In this document: positions 32,691-42,095 of the stretch, one piece after another
Layout: the number at the start of each line of letters is the position of its first letter
How positions within the stretch are numbered: position 1 is the stretch's first letter
Assembly: GCF_001618005.1 (NCBI RefSeq)
Contig: NZ_LQXA01000019.1
Location: 141,608 to 205,607, forward strand
Reading direction: 5' to 3'
Length of the DNA: 64,000 nt
Source: Clavibacter tessellarius
GTDB lineage: Bacteria; Actinomycetota; Actinomycetes; Actinomycetales; Microbacteriaceae
The notes under the pieces: generated by a model
Databases searched by the model: none
Seen by the model: only the letters and a program-made list of their open reading frames with translations
What the model was told of the DNA's origin: nothing
Position numbers and translations under genes: made by a program

Positions 32691-34136
32691 TCAGATCGGG
32701 ATGGCCGCCGTGAGCACGCCCACCGCGAGCATCACGAGCGACACCAGGACGGCGCGCCACAGCACCTTGCGGTGGTGGTCGCCGAGGTTCACGTCGGCCA
32801 GCGACACGAGCAGCAGGATCGCCGGCACGAGCGGGCTCTGCAGGTGCACGGGCTGCCCGGTGATGGACGCGCGGGCCATCTCCACGGGATCGATGCCGTA
32901 GTTCGCCGCGCTCTCCGCGAGCACCGGGAGCATGCCGTAGTAGAAGGCGTCGTTGCTCATGAAGAAGGTCATCGGGATGCTGAGCACGCCCGTGATGACC
33001 GCGAGGCCCGGGCCGAGCGCGTCCGGGATGATCGTGACGAGCCACGCCGACATCGCCGAGACCATGCCCGTGCCGTTGAGCACGCCGATGAGGACGCCGG
33101 CCGCGAGCACCATCGAGACGACGCCGACCACGCTGGGCGCGTGCGCGGCGATGCGCTCGCCCTGGTCCTTCAGCACCCGGAAGTTGACGATCAGGGCGAT
33201 GGCGGCGCCGACCATGAAGACGTAGGCGAGGGGCAGCTGGTCCATGATCAGCAGCACGAGCACCGCGATGGTGAGCCCCAGGTTGAACCAGATGAGGCGC
33301 GGACGGAGCGTCTCGCGGTCGGGGTCGAGCATCGTCGAGCCGACCGTGGAGACCGCGGCCGTCTCGGCGCGCACGAGCGAGGGGGCGAGGGTGATGAGGC
33401 CGCCGCGCGGGGTCGCGGGGGCGCCGCGACCGGCGCGCCACCAGCCGGAACCGCCCGTGGATCCGCCGGAGCCGGCACCCGCGCCGCCGTCGAGGCCGCC
33501 CTCGGCCCGCGCCTCGCCGAGCGCCGCGAGGCGGTTGCGCTCGCGGACGCCCATGGTCCAGGCGAAGATGAAGACGAGCGCCAGGCCCACCAGGAGCGAC
33601 GGGATCATCGGCACGAAGATGTCGGTCGGCGAGACCTTGAGGGCCGCCGCCGCGCGGACGGTCGGGCCGCCCCACGGGACGATGTTGAGCGTGCCGTTCG
33701 CGAGCCCGGCCGTGCAGGTGAGGACCACCGGGCTCATCCCGAGCTTGCGGTAGATGGGCAGCATGGCCGCCGTGGTGACGATGAAGGTGGTCGATCCGTC
33801 GCCGTCGAGGGAGACCGCCGCCGCGAGGATGGCCGTGCCGAGCACGATCTTCGCCGGGTCGCCGCCCGCGACGCGGAGGATGAGGCGCACCAGCGGGTCG
33901 AACAGGCCGACGTCGATCATGATGCCGAAGTAGATGATGGCGAACATCAGCAGCGCGGCCGTGGGGGCCAGGTCGCCGAGCGCCTCGATGACCATGTCGC
34001 CGATGCCGAGCCCGGCGCCCGCGAAGAGCCCGAAGATCGTCGGCACGAGGATGAGGGCGACCATGGGCGTCAGCCGCTTGGTCATGATGAGCGCCATGAA
34101 GGTGAGGACCATGGCGAAGCCCAGGAATACCAGCAC
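32691..34136 (-). CDS. CitMHS family citrate-Mg2+:H+ symporter
   Basis: 481 aa, about eleven TM segments; SLDGDGSTTFIVTTAAMLPIYRKLGM and NIVPWGGPTVRAAAAL are the CitMHS signature, and the C-terminal half has the matching MTFFMSNDAFYYGMLPVL. It imports metal-citrate complexes. A Gly/Ser-rich insertion (about residues 190-230) lengthens the central cytoplasmic loop. GTG 34136 has AAGGAG six bases upstream. It is divergent from a CitA/CitB-type two-component system, its likely regulator. Confidence 0.9.
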   Translation of the reverse strand: MLVFLGFAMVLTFMALIMTKRLTPMVALILVPTIFGLFAGAGLGIGDMVIEALGDLAPTAALLMFAIIYFGIMIDVGLFDPLVRLILRVAGGDPAKIVLGTAILAAAVSLDGDGSTTFIVTTAAMLPIYRKLGMSPVVLTCTAGLANGTLNIVPWGGPTVRAAAALKVSPTDIFVPMIPSLLVGLALVFIFAWTMGVRERNRLAALGEARAEGGLDGGAGAGSGGSTGGSGWWRAGRGAPATPRGGLITLAPSLVRAETAAVSTVGSTMLDPDRETLRPRLIWFNLGLTIAVLVLLIMDQLPLAYVFMVGAAIALIVNFRVLKDQGERIAAHAPSVVGVVSMVLAAGVLIGVLNGTGMVSAMSAWLVTIIPDALGPGLAVITGVLSIPMTFFMSNDAFYYGMLPVLAESAANYGIDPVEMARASITGQPVHLQSPLVPAILLLVSLADVNLGDHHRKVLWRAVLVSLVMLAVGVLTAAIPI

Positions 34137-34271
34137 GTGTGACTCCTTCGTCGGTGGGCGGACGCCCGGCTGAACACCACACGCTAGGTCGGCTTCCCCG
34201 CTTCGTCGCGCTTGTGCCGCTTCATCGCGATAGTGCACGCAAACGACGTTCTGCGCATTATGCTCACCTCG

Positions 34272-36209
34272 ATGGATCGGGCGACGGGGCGACGACGGGC
34301 GGGGCTCGACTTCGCCCGGCGCACCCTCGTCCTCCAGCTGCTCGTCGTGCTCGTCGTCGTGGGCATCGCGACCATCGCCTACGGTCTGCTCAGCTCGTCG
34401 GAGAACCGCCAGGAGGCGCAGGCGACGGCGCTCGCGATCGCGCGGACGACCGCCGAGGATCCCGCGCTCCGGGCCGCCGTCACCGCCGAGACCGCGGATC
34501 CCGCGCGACCCTCGGCCGCGGACCTCGCCGACGGGCTGGTGCAGCGGAGCTCCGAGGCGGTGCGCGAGCGGACGGGCGCGCTCTTCGTCGTGGTGACCGA
34601 CGACCGCGGACTGCGGCTCGCGCACCCCGACCCGGCCGAGCTCGGGCAGCTCGTGAGCACGGATCCGGCCGTCGCGCTCGCGGGACGCGAGGAGGTCACC
34701 TGGGCGACCGGCACGCTCGGGGAGTCGGCGCGGGCGAAGGTGCCGGTGCGGGCGCTGGACGCCGAGGCGCCCGCGGGCGGTGCCTCCGGTGCGTCCGGTG
34801 CGTCCGGTGCGTCCGGTGCGTCCGGTGCGTCCGGTGCCTCCGGTGCCTCCGGTGCGTCCGCCGCCGACGGCCGCGTCGTCGGCGAGGTCAGCGTCGGCTT
34901 CGCGGCGGCGACCGTGCGCGACTCCATCGGCGTCGACGTCGCGGCCATCGCGGTGGTCGCCCTGCTCGCGCTCGGCGTCGGGGCGGTGGCCAGCGGGATC
35001 CTCTCGCGCCGTCTCGCTCGCCTCACCCTCGGCCTCCAGCCGTCCGAGCTCGCGGGCCTCGTGCAGGACCAGGCGGCCGTGCTGTCCGGGGTAGGCGAGG
35101 GCGTGCTCGGCCTCGGCCCCGACGGGCGCGTCACGGTCTGCAACCCGCGGGCCGCGGAGCTGCTCGGCCTCGAGGATCCGGTCGGCCGCACGCTCGCGGA
35201 CCTCGGCGTCGCGCCGGTCCTGCGGGACGCGGTGGCCGCGGCGCGGGCCGGTCAGGGATCCACGGCCGGGTCCGCCGGCGCGCCCGACGCCGGATCCGCG
35301 TCGCTGCGCGCGGTGGTCGACGACCGGCTCCTCTTCGTCGACGTCGCCCGGGTCGCCCGCGACGGCCGCGACCTCGGCACCGTGATGGTGCTGCGCGACG
35401 AGACGGACGTCGAGGCGATGAGCCGCCGCCTCACCGCCGTCACCGCGATGTCCACGGCGCTGCGGGTGCAGCGGCACGAGTTCGCGAACCGCCTCCACGT
35501 CGTGCGCGGCCTCGTCGCGACCGGCCGGGTGGACGAGGCCGACAGCTACCTCGCGGGCGTGCTCGAGCAGGGGCCCGTGGCGTTCCCGACGGTCGACGCG
35601 GGGCTCGTCGACGAGCCGTACCTGCAGGCGTTCCTCGGCGCGAAGGCGATGGAGGCCGAGGAGCGGGGCGTGACGCTGCGGGTCGGGCCCGGCACGCTCG
35701 TCCGCGGGTTCCTGGTGCGGCCGGAGGAGGTCACGACCGTCCTCGGCAACCTCGTCGACAACGCGGTGCACGCGGCCGTACGCGGATCCCGGGCCGACCG
35801 GTGGGTGGAGGTGGAGGCGCTCGACGACGGCGCCGACCTGCACCTCGCGGTCGCCGACTCGGGTGACGGGCTCGGGTCGGCGGACGCCGTGGGGATCTTC
35901 CGGCGCCGGCCCGACGACGTGGACGGGGCCGCGGAGGCGCTCGCGGCGGCCGGCGGAGCGGATCCCGCGCACGGACTCGGCTTCGGGCTGCCGCTCGTGC
36001 GCGACATCGCCCGGCGCGACGGCGGCGACGTGTGGGTCGCGGACCCGGGTGGCCCGCCGTCCGAGGCCGAGTCCGGCGCGGTGTTCTGCGCGCGCCTCGC
36101 GGGCGTGGTCGAGCCGCCCGACGCGGATCCGCCGGCCGACGATCCCCACTTCCCCGCCACCCCCGGCACCGACCCCGACACCCACACCCCCGACGGAGCC
36201 CGCGCATGA
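34272..36209 (+). CDS. CitA/DcuS-type sensor histidine kinase
   Basis: 645 aa. TM1 (LVLQLLVVLVVVGIATIAYGL), an extracytoplasmic sensor domain containing nine Gly-Ala-Ser repeats, TM2, a PAS domain (LSGVGEGVLGLGPDGRVTVCNPRAAELLG), the His box QRHEFANRLH and an HATPase with LGNLVDNAVHAA, VADSGDGLG and HGLGFGLPLV. It probably senses citrate or a C4-dicarboxylate and controls the divergent CitMHS gene. ATG 34272 is chosen because TATGCT lies seven bases before it; 34260 and 34212 are alternatives. Stop overlaps the response-regulator start. Confidence 0.9.
   Translation: MDRATGRRRAGLDFARRTLVLQLLVVLVVVGIATIAYGLLSSSENRQEAQATALAIARTTAEDPALRAAVTAETADPARPSAADLADGLVQRSSEAVRERTGALFVVVTDDRGLRLAHPDPAELGQLVSTDPAVALAGREEVTWATGTLGESARAKVPVRALDAEAPAGGASGASGASGASGASGASGASGASGASAADGRVVGEVSVGFAAATVRDSIGVDVAAIAVVALLALGVGAVASGILSRRLARLTLGLQPSELAGLVQDQAAVLSGVGEGVLGLGPDGRVTVCNPRAAELLGLEDPVGRTLADLGVAPVLRDAVAAARAGQGSTAGSAGAPDAGSASLRAVVDDRLLFVDVARVARDGRDLGTVMVLRDETDVEAMSRRLTAVTAMSTALRVQRHEFANRLHVVRGLVATGRVDEADSYLAGVLEQGPVAFPTVDAGLVDEPYLQAFLGAKAMEAEERGVTLRVGPGTLVRGFLVRPEEVTTVLGNLVDNAVHAAVRGSRADRWVEVEALDDGADLHLAVADSGDGLGSADAVGIFRRRPDDVDGAAEALAAAGGADPAHGLGFGLPLVRDIARRDGGDVWVADPGGPPSEAESGAVFCARLAGVVEPPDADPPADDPHFPATPGTDPDTHTPDGARA
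34779..34859 (+). repeat. Nine 9-bp tandem repeats encoding Gly-Ala-Ser
   Basis: Nine in-frame units GGTGC(G/C)TCC encode GAS x9 inside the extracytoplasmic sensor domain of the histidine kinase. Near-identical units suggest recent or variable expansion. Confidence 0.9.
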
Positions 36210-36871
36210 CCGACGACCTCACCGTCCTCATCGTCGACGACGACTTCCGCATCGCCCGCCTGCACGAGGGCATCGTGGAGCAGGCGCCCGGGTTCCGGTC
36301 CGTCGGCACCGCGGGCAGCGTGCGGGCGGCGCTCGCCGTGCTCGACACGTCGCGCCCCGACCTCGTGCTCCTCGACGCGTACCTGCCCGACGGCAGCGGC
36401 ATCGACCTGGTGCGGCGCATCGAGCCCGACGTGATCCTCGTCACGGCCGCCGACGATCCCGCCACCGTCCGCCGCGCCCTCCGCGGCGGCGCCGTCTCCT
36501 ACCTCGTGAAGCCGTTCGCGCCGGAGCTGCTCACCGCGCGCCTGGCGGCCTACGCGGCCTTCCGTGCCGGGCTCGCGAGCGACCGCCCGCTCGACCAGGC
36601 CGGCATCGACCGCGCCATCCACGCCCTGCGGCCCGGCCGGGTCTCGGCGCGCGAGCGCCCGGCGACCGAGCAGGCCGTGCTCGACGCCCTCGCCGCATCC
36701 GACGCGGAGCTCAGCGCCCCGGAGATCGCGGAGCGGGTGGGCGTCTCCCGCGCCACCGCGCAGCGCTACCTCGGCGCCCTCGCGCGCGACCGCGTCGTGG
36801 ACGTGCAGCTCAACTACGGATCCACGGGCCGCCCGGAGCACCGCTACCGGATCCTGCGGCCGCGCGGCTAG
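36206..36871 (+). CDS. CitB/DcuR-type response regulator
   Basis: 221 aa. Receiver domain: VLIVDDDFRIARLH, phosphoacceptor Asp57 in LLDAYLPDGSG, and YLVKPF. C-terminal winged-helix (TEQAVLDALAASDAELSAPEIAERVGVSRATAQRYLGAL). Overlap ATGA with the kinase stop makes them one cistron pair. Likely target: the CitMHS promoter in the 34137-34271 spacer. Confidence 0.93.
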   Translation: MTDDLTVLIVDDDFRIARLHEGIVEQAPGFRSVGTAGSVRAALAVLDTSRPDLVLLDAYLPDGSGIDLVRRIEPDVILVTAADDPATVRRALRGGAVSYLVKPFAPELLTARLAAYAAFRAGLASDRPLDQAGIDRAIHALRPGRVSARERPATEQAVLDALAASDAELSAPEIAERVGVSRATAQRYLGALARDRVVDVQLNYGSTGRPEHRYRILRPRG

Positions 36872-36892
36872 CGCGACGGCGACGCCGACGGA

Positions 36893-37312
36893 TCAGGGGC
36901 AGACGTACATGTACGGCGTGAGGCCCGCGCCCTGGATCTCGACGAGCGTGCGGGCGAGGATCTCGAGGGTGTCCTCCACCTCGTACGAGGCCCAGTCGCC
37001 CACATGGGGGCAGACGCCCTGCCAGCGCTCCGCGAGCTCGTCGCGTCGCGCGGGCACGGCGTCGCGCAGCAGGCCGGCGAGCCCCGAGCTGAGCGGCATC
37101 ACGAAGACGGCGAAGTCGTCCGTCTCCGCGATGGGCTCCTGGGTGTACGTCGGGAGCTCCGAGCCGGCGACTCCGCGGATCAGCCCCTCGAGCTCCCAGA
37201 CCTCGTCGGGCATCAGGTAGCAGTCGTACCCCTCCGGCTCCCCGTCGAGCTCGAGGACGGCCGCGGCCGCCTCATCGTCTGCAGCACCGAACACGATCGT
37301 CGTCATCCCCAT
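36893..37312 (-). CDS. Hypothetical protein
   Basis: 139 aa from ATG 37312 (an ATG two codons later is equally possible). MGMTTIVFGAADDEAAAAVLE at the start, YLMPDEVWELEGLIRGV in the middle and MYVCP at the end; acidic, soluble, no signal. I could not place the family. GAGG lies about nine bases upstream. The following 250 bp (37313-37567) show no gene. Confidence 0.65.
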   Translation of the reverse strand: MGMTTIVFGAADDEAAAAVLELDGEPEGYDCYLMPDEVWELEGLIRGVAGSELPTYTQEPIAETDDFAVFVMPLSSGLAGLLRDAVPARRDELAERWQGVCPHVGDWASYEVEDTLEILARTLVEIQGAGLTPYMYVCP

Positions 37313-37567
37313 GCGGTCATCCTCTCGTGGCGACCGGCGGTCGTGCGAGGCGCGAGCGGATACGTGGAGAAGACGGTCTGCAGCAGCTCGCGTGGGGAGA
37401 ATCAGTGGGCTGAACAGAGGCTCGTGATGTGCTCCCGAATCCGTCTCTTCGTGACACTTGTCGCGCATAAGCGACGCTACGAGGAGCATTGGCGACACTT
37501 CTGTCAGCGATGAGCTCCCTCTCGGCGCCGTCCACCGGTCACACGCGGTGCACTGCGCTTCAGCGGA

Positions 37568-38878
37568 TCAGCTCCCGACGGCCACCGGCAGCGGGACCTC
37601 GTCGGCGGCGAGCTCCTCGCTCGTGGAGCCGAGCACCTCGCGGACGGCCTCGCGGATGATGGCGAGCCCCTCCTCGACCTGCTCGTCGGTGATGGTGAGC
37701 GCGGGCAGCACCTTCATGACCGTGCCGCCGGCGCCGCTCGTCTCCATGAGCATGCCGCGCTCGAACGCCGCGCGGCAGACGGCGCCGGCGAGGTCGCCCG
37801 AGGGGAACTCGATGCCCCGCGCGAGGCCGCGGCCGCGCACCTTCAGCGTCATCTCCGGCGCGACGGAGGCCGCGATCTCGGTGAAGACCTCGTGGATTCG
37901 CTCGCCCTTGCGGAGCGTGGACGCCTCGAGCTCGCCGTCTGCCCAGTACAGGCGGATGGCCTCAGCGCCCGTGAGGAACGCGGGCGCGATGCCGCGGAAG
38001 GTGCCGTTGTGCTCGCCCGGCTTCCACTGGTCGAGCTCGGGCTTGAGGAGCGTGAGGGCCATGGGCAGGCCGTATCCGCCGATGGACTTGGAGAGCGTGA
38101 CGATGTCGGGGACGATGCCCGACTCCTCGAAGCTGAAGAACCCGCCCGTGCGGCCGCAGCCCATCTGCACGTCGTCGACGATGAGGACGATGCCGTGGCG
38201 CGTGGTCAGCTCGCGCAGCTTCCGCAGCCACTCGGGTGAAGCGACGTTGATGCCGCCCTCGCCCTGCACGGTCTCGACGATGACGCCGGCGGGCGTGTCG
38301 ACGCCCGAGCCCGAGTCGTCGAGCAGCTTCTCGAAGTACGCGAGGCTGTCGGTCTCGCCGCCGAGGTAGCCGTCGAACGGCACCGCGATGGCGTGGTGGA
38401 GCGGGTGGCCCGCGCCGCCGCGCTTGAGCGCGTTGCCGGTGACGGAGAGCGCTCCCTCGGTCATGCCGTGGAACGAGTTCGTGAAGTGCACGATGGTGGT
38501 GCGGCCGGTGACCTTGCGCGCGAGCTTCATGGCGGCCTCGACCGCGTTGGCGCCGCCCGGGCCGGGGAACATGATGCGGTAGTCGAGCCCGCGCGGCTGG
38601 AGGATGACGTCCTGGAAGGTCTGCAGGAAGTCGCGGCGGGCCTCCGTGAACATGTCGAGGGAGTGCGTGACGCCGTCGCGGAGGATGTAGTCGACCAGCT
38701 TCTGCTTGAGCGCCGGGTTGTTGTGCCCGTAGTTGAGCGCGCCGGCGCCCGCGAAGAAGTCGAGGTAGCGGTCGCCGTCGGCCGTGAACATCTCGCTGCC
38801 CACCGCGCGGTCGAACACGACCGGCCAGCCGCGGCTGTAGCTCCGGACCTCGGACTCCATCTGCTCGAAGATCGTCAT
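37568..38878 (-). CDS. ectB: Diaminobutyrate-2-oxoglutarate transaminase (EctB type)
   Basis: 436-aa class III PLP aminotransferase. The N-terminus MTIFEQMESEVRSYSRGWPVVF and DFFAGAGALNYGHNNP are typical EctB, and SKSIGGYGLPMAL holds the PLP lysine. It converts aspartate semialdehyde plus glutamate to L-2,4-diaminobutyrate. No ectA or ectC lies nearby, so the product may feed another path such as peptidoglycan or a siderophore; Microbacteriaceae often have diaminobutyrate in peptidoglycan. ATG 38878 has AAGGAG about nine bases upstream; 38902 is an alternative. Confidence 0.88.
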   Translation of the reverse strand: MTIFEQMESEVRSYSRGWPVVFDRAVGSEMFTADGDRYLDFFAGAGALNYGHNNPALKQKLVDYILRDGVTHSLDMFTEARRDFLQTFQDVILQPRGLDYRIMFPGPGGANAVEAAMKLARKVTGRTTIVHFTNSFHGMTEGALSVTGNALKRGGAGHPLHHAIAVPFDGYLGGETDSLAYFEKLLDDSGSGVDTPAGVIVETVQGEGGINVASPEWLRKLRELTTRHGIVLIVDDVQMGCGRTGGFFSFEESGIVPDIVTLSKSIGGYGLPMALTLLKPELDQWKPGEHNGTFRGIAPAFLTGAEAIRLYWADGELEASTLRKGERIHEVFTEIAASVAPEMTLKVRGRGLARGIEFPSGDLAGAVCRAAFERGMLMETSGAGGTVMKVLPALTITDEQVEEGLAIIREAVREVLGSTSEELAADEVPLPVAVGS

Positions 38879-39038
38879 GCCGTGTCGCTCCTTGATGCTC
38901 ATCGGCGACCTGCGTGGACCGCCGCGCGTCGGGCGGGGCTCGTGGCTCCGGGCGACGGGGAAGACGCTGCGATGCGCAGCCCCTCCATCGTCGCACCTCC
39001 TCCCGACATCGCAGGAATCCGCGGCGTGAGGATCTCGA

Positions 39039-39044
39039 TAGGGT
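39039..39044 (+). promoter_or_regulatory. -10-like TAGGGT before a leaderless start
   Basis: TAGGGT is followed by CGCGAC and then ATG 39051. Confidence 0.5.
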
Positions 39045-39050
39045 CGCGAC

Positions 39051-39983
39051 ATGGCCGCATCCGGGGACGTCGATCCGCTCCGGGCCCCGGGGACCGCGAT
39101 GCTCGAGGTCGGCGGCCGGCAGGTGCGGCACCGCGTGACCGGCACCGGGGATCCGCTGCTCCTCCTGCACGGCATCGGCCGCAGCCTCGAGGACTGGGAC
39201 GAGCAGCACGCGCGGCTCTCCGAGGGGCACGCGCTGCACAGCCTCGATCTGCCGGGCTTCGGCTGGTCGGATCCCGTCCCCGGCGCCACCACGCTCGACG
39301 CGCTGGCGGACGCCCTGTCCGCGTACCTCGACGCGGTGGGCGTCCGCGGACCCGTGACCGTCGTCGGCAACTCGCTCGGCGGCGCCGTCGCGATGACGCT
39401 GGCGGTACGGCACCCGGATCGCGTGCGCGCCCTCGTGCTCGCGGACAGCGCGGGCTTCGGCCGTCAGGTGACCGTGGGGCTCCGGATGCTCGCCTTCGAC
39501 CCGCTCGCCACGCTGCTCATGCGGCCGACGCCCGGCAACTCGCGGCGCTCGACCCGCACGATCTTCCACGACCCGGCGCTCACCACCGACGCGCGCGTGC
39601 GGCACGCGCAGGAGCTCTCGGCCCGGCCGACCCACGCGGCCACGATGCTCGGCATCGCGCGCGACCTCGGCACGGTCCGCGGGGTGAGCTCGCGTTGGCG
39701 GCGCCCGCTGGTCGAGAGCGTGCGGGCGTCGGGCCTGCCGGTGCTCGCGGTGTGGGGCGACCGCGACCGGATCCTCCCGCCCGCGCACCTCACGGCCGTC
39801 GCGCGCGAGCTGCCCGACGCGCGCACGCGCCTCATCCCGGACTGCGGCCACATGCCGCAGATCGAGCGGCCGGACCTGTTCGCCGGGCTGGTAGAGGACT
39901 TCCTAGCGTCGCTGCCGACAGATCCCGCGGTGGGGCCGGAGCCGGAGCCGGGGCCGGGGTCGGGGCCGGAGCCGGAGGGCTAG
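39051..39983 (+). CDS. Alpha/beta hydrolase
   Basis: 310 aa. Oxyanion HGIGRSLEDWD, nucleophile elbow GNSLGGA, acid in VWGDRDRILP and His in DCGHMPQIE form a complete alpha/beta-hydrolase triad. The substrate is unknown. The last ~20 residues are a Pro/Glu/Gly repeat (EPEPGPGSGPEPEG). The TAG stop overlaps the convergent HEAT gene stop by 4 bp. Confidence 0.88.
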   Translation: MAASGDVDPLRAPGTAMLEVGGRQVRHRVTGTGDPLLLLHGIGRSLEDWDEQHARLSEGHALHSLDLPGFGWSDPVPGATTLDALADALSAYLDAVGVRGPVTVVGNSLGGAVAMTLAVRHPDRVRALVLADSAGFGRQVTVGLRMLAFDPLATLLMRPTPGNSRRSTRTIFHDPALTTDARVRHAQELSARPTHAATMLGIARDLGTVRGVSSRWRRPLVESVRASGLPVLAVWGDRDRILPPAHLTAVARELPDARTRLIPDCGHMPQIERPDLFAGLVEDFLASLPTDPAVGPEPEPGPGSGPEPEG

Positions 39984-40636
39984 GAGCGGTCGGCGTCCGC
40001 GTCGGTCGCGGCGTCGTCCATCGCGTCCTCGTCGTCCGCATCCGGCGCCGCCGTGCTCGCCGCAGCAGCGGCGGCCGCATGGCGCCCCGCAGCCGACAGC
40101 ACCTGGTCGTGGCGAGCGGCGAGGGCCTCGAGGCCGTCGTGGGCGGCGACGCGCACGGAGGTGTCGGGGTCGGTCAGCGCGCGGCGGATGACGTCCTCGT
40201 CGGCGGGGGAGCCGACGGCGCCGAGCGCGCGCAGGGCGGCGCCGCGGACGCGGGCGTTCTCGTCGGTGACGAGCACGGTGAGCGCGCGCACGAGCGGCAG
40301 CTGCCGGGTCGCGACGACCTTCGCGCATGCCTCGCGCACGCGCCACGCGCGGTTCGTCAGGTTCTTCTCGACGACCTTCGCGGCCTCGGGGGTCCACGCG
40401 TAGAGGAGCGCGCGGGCGCCCCAGGCCTCGGGCCAGTAGAGGGGAGGGGCGCCGTTGAGGATCCCGCGGGCGTGCCGTCCGCCGACCAGCAGCAGGAAGT
40501 CGTCGCCCTCGTACAGGCCGTCGAGCAGGCCCATCGCCCGCAGGGCGACCTCCCGCTCGCTCGTGCGCGACACCGCGTCGCTCATGCGCGTCGCGAGGGA
40601 GTCCTCGCGACGGCGGGGGTCATCTCCGTCAGCCAT
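39980..40636 (-). CDS. HEAT-repeat domain protein
   Basis: 218 aa. Helical repeats such as NRAWRVREACAKVVATRQLPLVRALTVLVTDENARVRGAALRALGAVG and DPDTSVRVAAHDGLEALAARH are HEAT/armadillo-like; an Asp/Ala-rich acidic tail ends the protein. Probably a protein-interaction scaffold of unknown role. ATG 40636; TACGGT lies seven bases upstream. Confidence 0.8.
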   Translation of the reverse strand: MADGDDPRRREDSLATRMSDAVSRTSEREVALRAMGLLDGLYEGDDFLLLVGGRHARGILNGAPPLYWPEAWGARALLYAWTPEAAKVVEKNLTNRAWRVREACAKVVATRQLPLVRALTVLVTDENARVRGAALRALGAVGSPADEDVIRRALTDPDTSVRVAAHDGLEALAARHDQVLSAAGRHAAAAAAASTAAPDADDEDAMDDAATDADADRS

Positions 40637-40698
40637 GCGGACAACCGTATCGGCTGCGGCGCGCCCGGCCCGCCGCCGGTCGCGTACCGGGTGCCGGA

Positions 40699-41808
40699 TC
40701 AGCCCGCCTGCGTGTTGAAGAGCAGCCCCAGCAGGTAGGTGGCCCCGGCCGCGCCGAAGCCGATGAGCAGCTGGCGGCCGGCGCGGCGGAGCGGCGGGCC
40801 GCCCGAGAGGAGGCCGGTCACCGCGCCCGTGATGGACAGCGCGATCGCGACCAGCACGCACGCGAGGGCCAGCGCCGCGATCCCCTGGAGGCCGAAGAGG
40901 TACGGCAGCACGGGGATCACGGCGCCGGACGCGAAGAAGCAGAAGCTCGACAGCGCCGCGCCCCAGGCTGTGCCGACGCTCTCGTGCTCGTCGTCGGACG
41001 CGGTGACGCCCGCGATGCTGACCGGGATCGGCCGGGTCTCGGCGGCGAGGTCGCGGAGGACCTCGTCGGCGTGCGCGAGCGCCTCCTCCTCCGTCATGCC
41101 GCGGGCGCGGTAGACGAGGGCGAGCTCGTTGGCGTCGACGTCGAGGTGGGGGAGGGCGTCGCGCGTGCCCGGATCCGGGGCGGACGCCTCGAGCAGCTCG
41201 CGCTGGGAGCGCACGGACACGAACTCGCCCGCGCCCATCGAGAGCGCCCCGGCGAGGAGGCCCGCGAGGCCGGTCGCGAGGATCACGGCGTTCGGCACGC
41301 CCGTGGCCGTGATGCCGAGGACGAGCGCGAGGTTGCTCACGAGGCCGTCGTTCGCGCCGAAGACGGCGGCGCGGAAGGTGCCCGAGAGGCGCATCCGGCC
41401 GCGGGTCGCGAGGCCGCGCACGACCTCCTCGTGCACGCGCTCGTCGGCGGCCATCGCGTCGGTGGCGTCGGCGTCGTCCGCGTACGGCGAGCGGCTCTCG
41501 GCGCGCTGCGCGAGGGCCAGCACGAAGACGGATCCGAAGCGGCGGGCGAGCAGGCCGAGGATCCGGGTGCGGATGTCGCCGCGCACGGGCTTGCCGACGC
41601 GGTCGCCGAGCAGCTCGATCCAGTGGTCGGCGTGCCGGCCCTCGGCCTCGGCGAGGGCGAGCAGGATCTCGCGCTCCTCGCCCGTGCGGCGGCCGGCGAG
41701 GTCGCGGTAGACGGCGGCCTCGGCGCGCTCGTCGGCGAGGTACTGCCGCCAGCGGCGCACCTGCGCGGGCGTCGGATCGGGCGTGCGGGCAGGGGGCATG
41801 GCGGGCAT
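40699..41808 (-). CDS. VIT1/CCC1 family transporter with N-terminal ferritin-like domain
   Basis: 369 aa. Residues ~10-140 are a helical ferritin/rubrerythrin-like domain (YLADERAEAAVYRDLAG, LALAEAEGRHADHW), followed by a five-TM VIT1/CCC1 domain starting at FRAAVFGANDGLVSNLALVLG and SMGAGEFVSVRSQRE. Such fusions (MbfA-type) are membrane iron/manganese exporters. ATG 41808 has GGAGG five bases upstream. The spacer to the next gene (41809-42095) shows nothing. Confidence 0.92.
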   Translation of the reverse strand: MPAMPPARTPDPTPAQVRRWRQYLADERAEAAVYRDLAGRRTGEEREILLALAEAEGRHADHWIELLGDRVGKPVRGDIRTRILGLLARRFGSVFVLALAQRAESRSPYADDADATDAMAADERVHEEVVRGLATRGRMRLSGTFRAAVFGANDGLVSNLALVLGITATGVPNAVILATGLAGLLAGALSMGAGEFVSVRSQRELLEASAPDPGTRDALPHLDVDANELALVYRARGMTEEEALAHADEVLRDLAAETRPIPVSIAGVTASDDEHESVGTAWGAALSSFCFFASGAVIPVLPYLFGLQGIAALALACVLVAIALSITGAVTGLLSGGPPLRRAGRQLLIGFGAAGATYLLGLLFNTQAG

Positions 41809-42095
41809 GGGTCCTCCGGTCGGGCGACGGCCGGGACCCGGGTGGGGCGCTCCGGCCGACGCGACGGCGCGCGTGCGCCTGTCGTTCGTCTGGCCGAAGG
41901 TCTCGTCCGCCCGCCGTGCACGTGCAGGTGGCGGGTGATGCACCGGGCCCGGGGGCCAGCATGTCGACGCATCGCCGTCCGGCCCGGGGGCCGGGGGGAC
42001 TACTCCCCTTCGAGAGGAGACCCTAGCGCACGGGTCGGCGGGGTCCCGGCGGAGGGCGCTGCGCGGACGGACGCCGCGGACGGCGCCTCGCGGGA

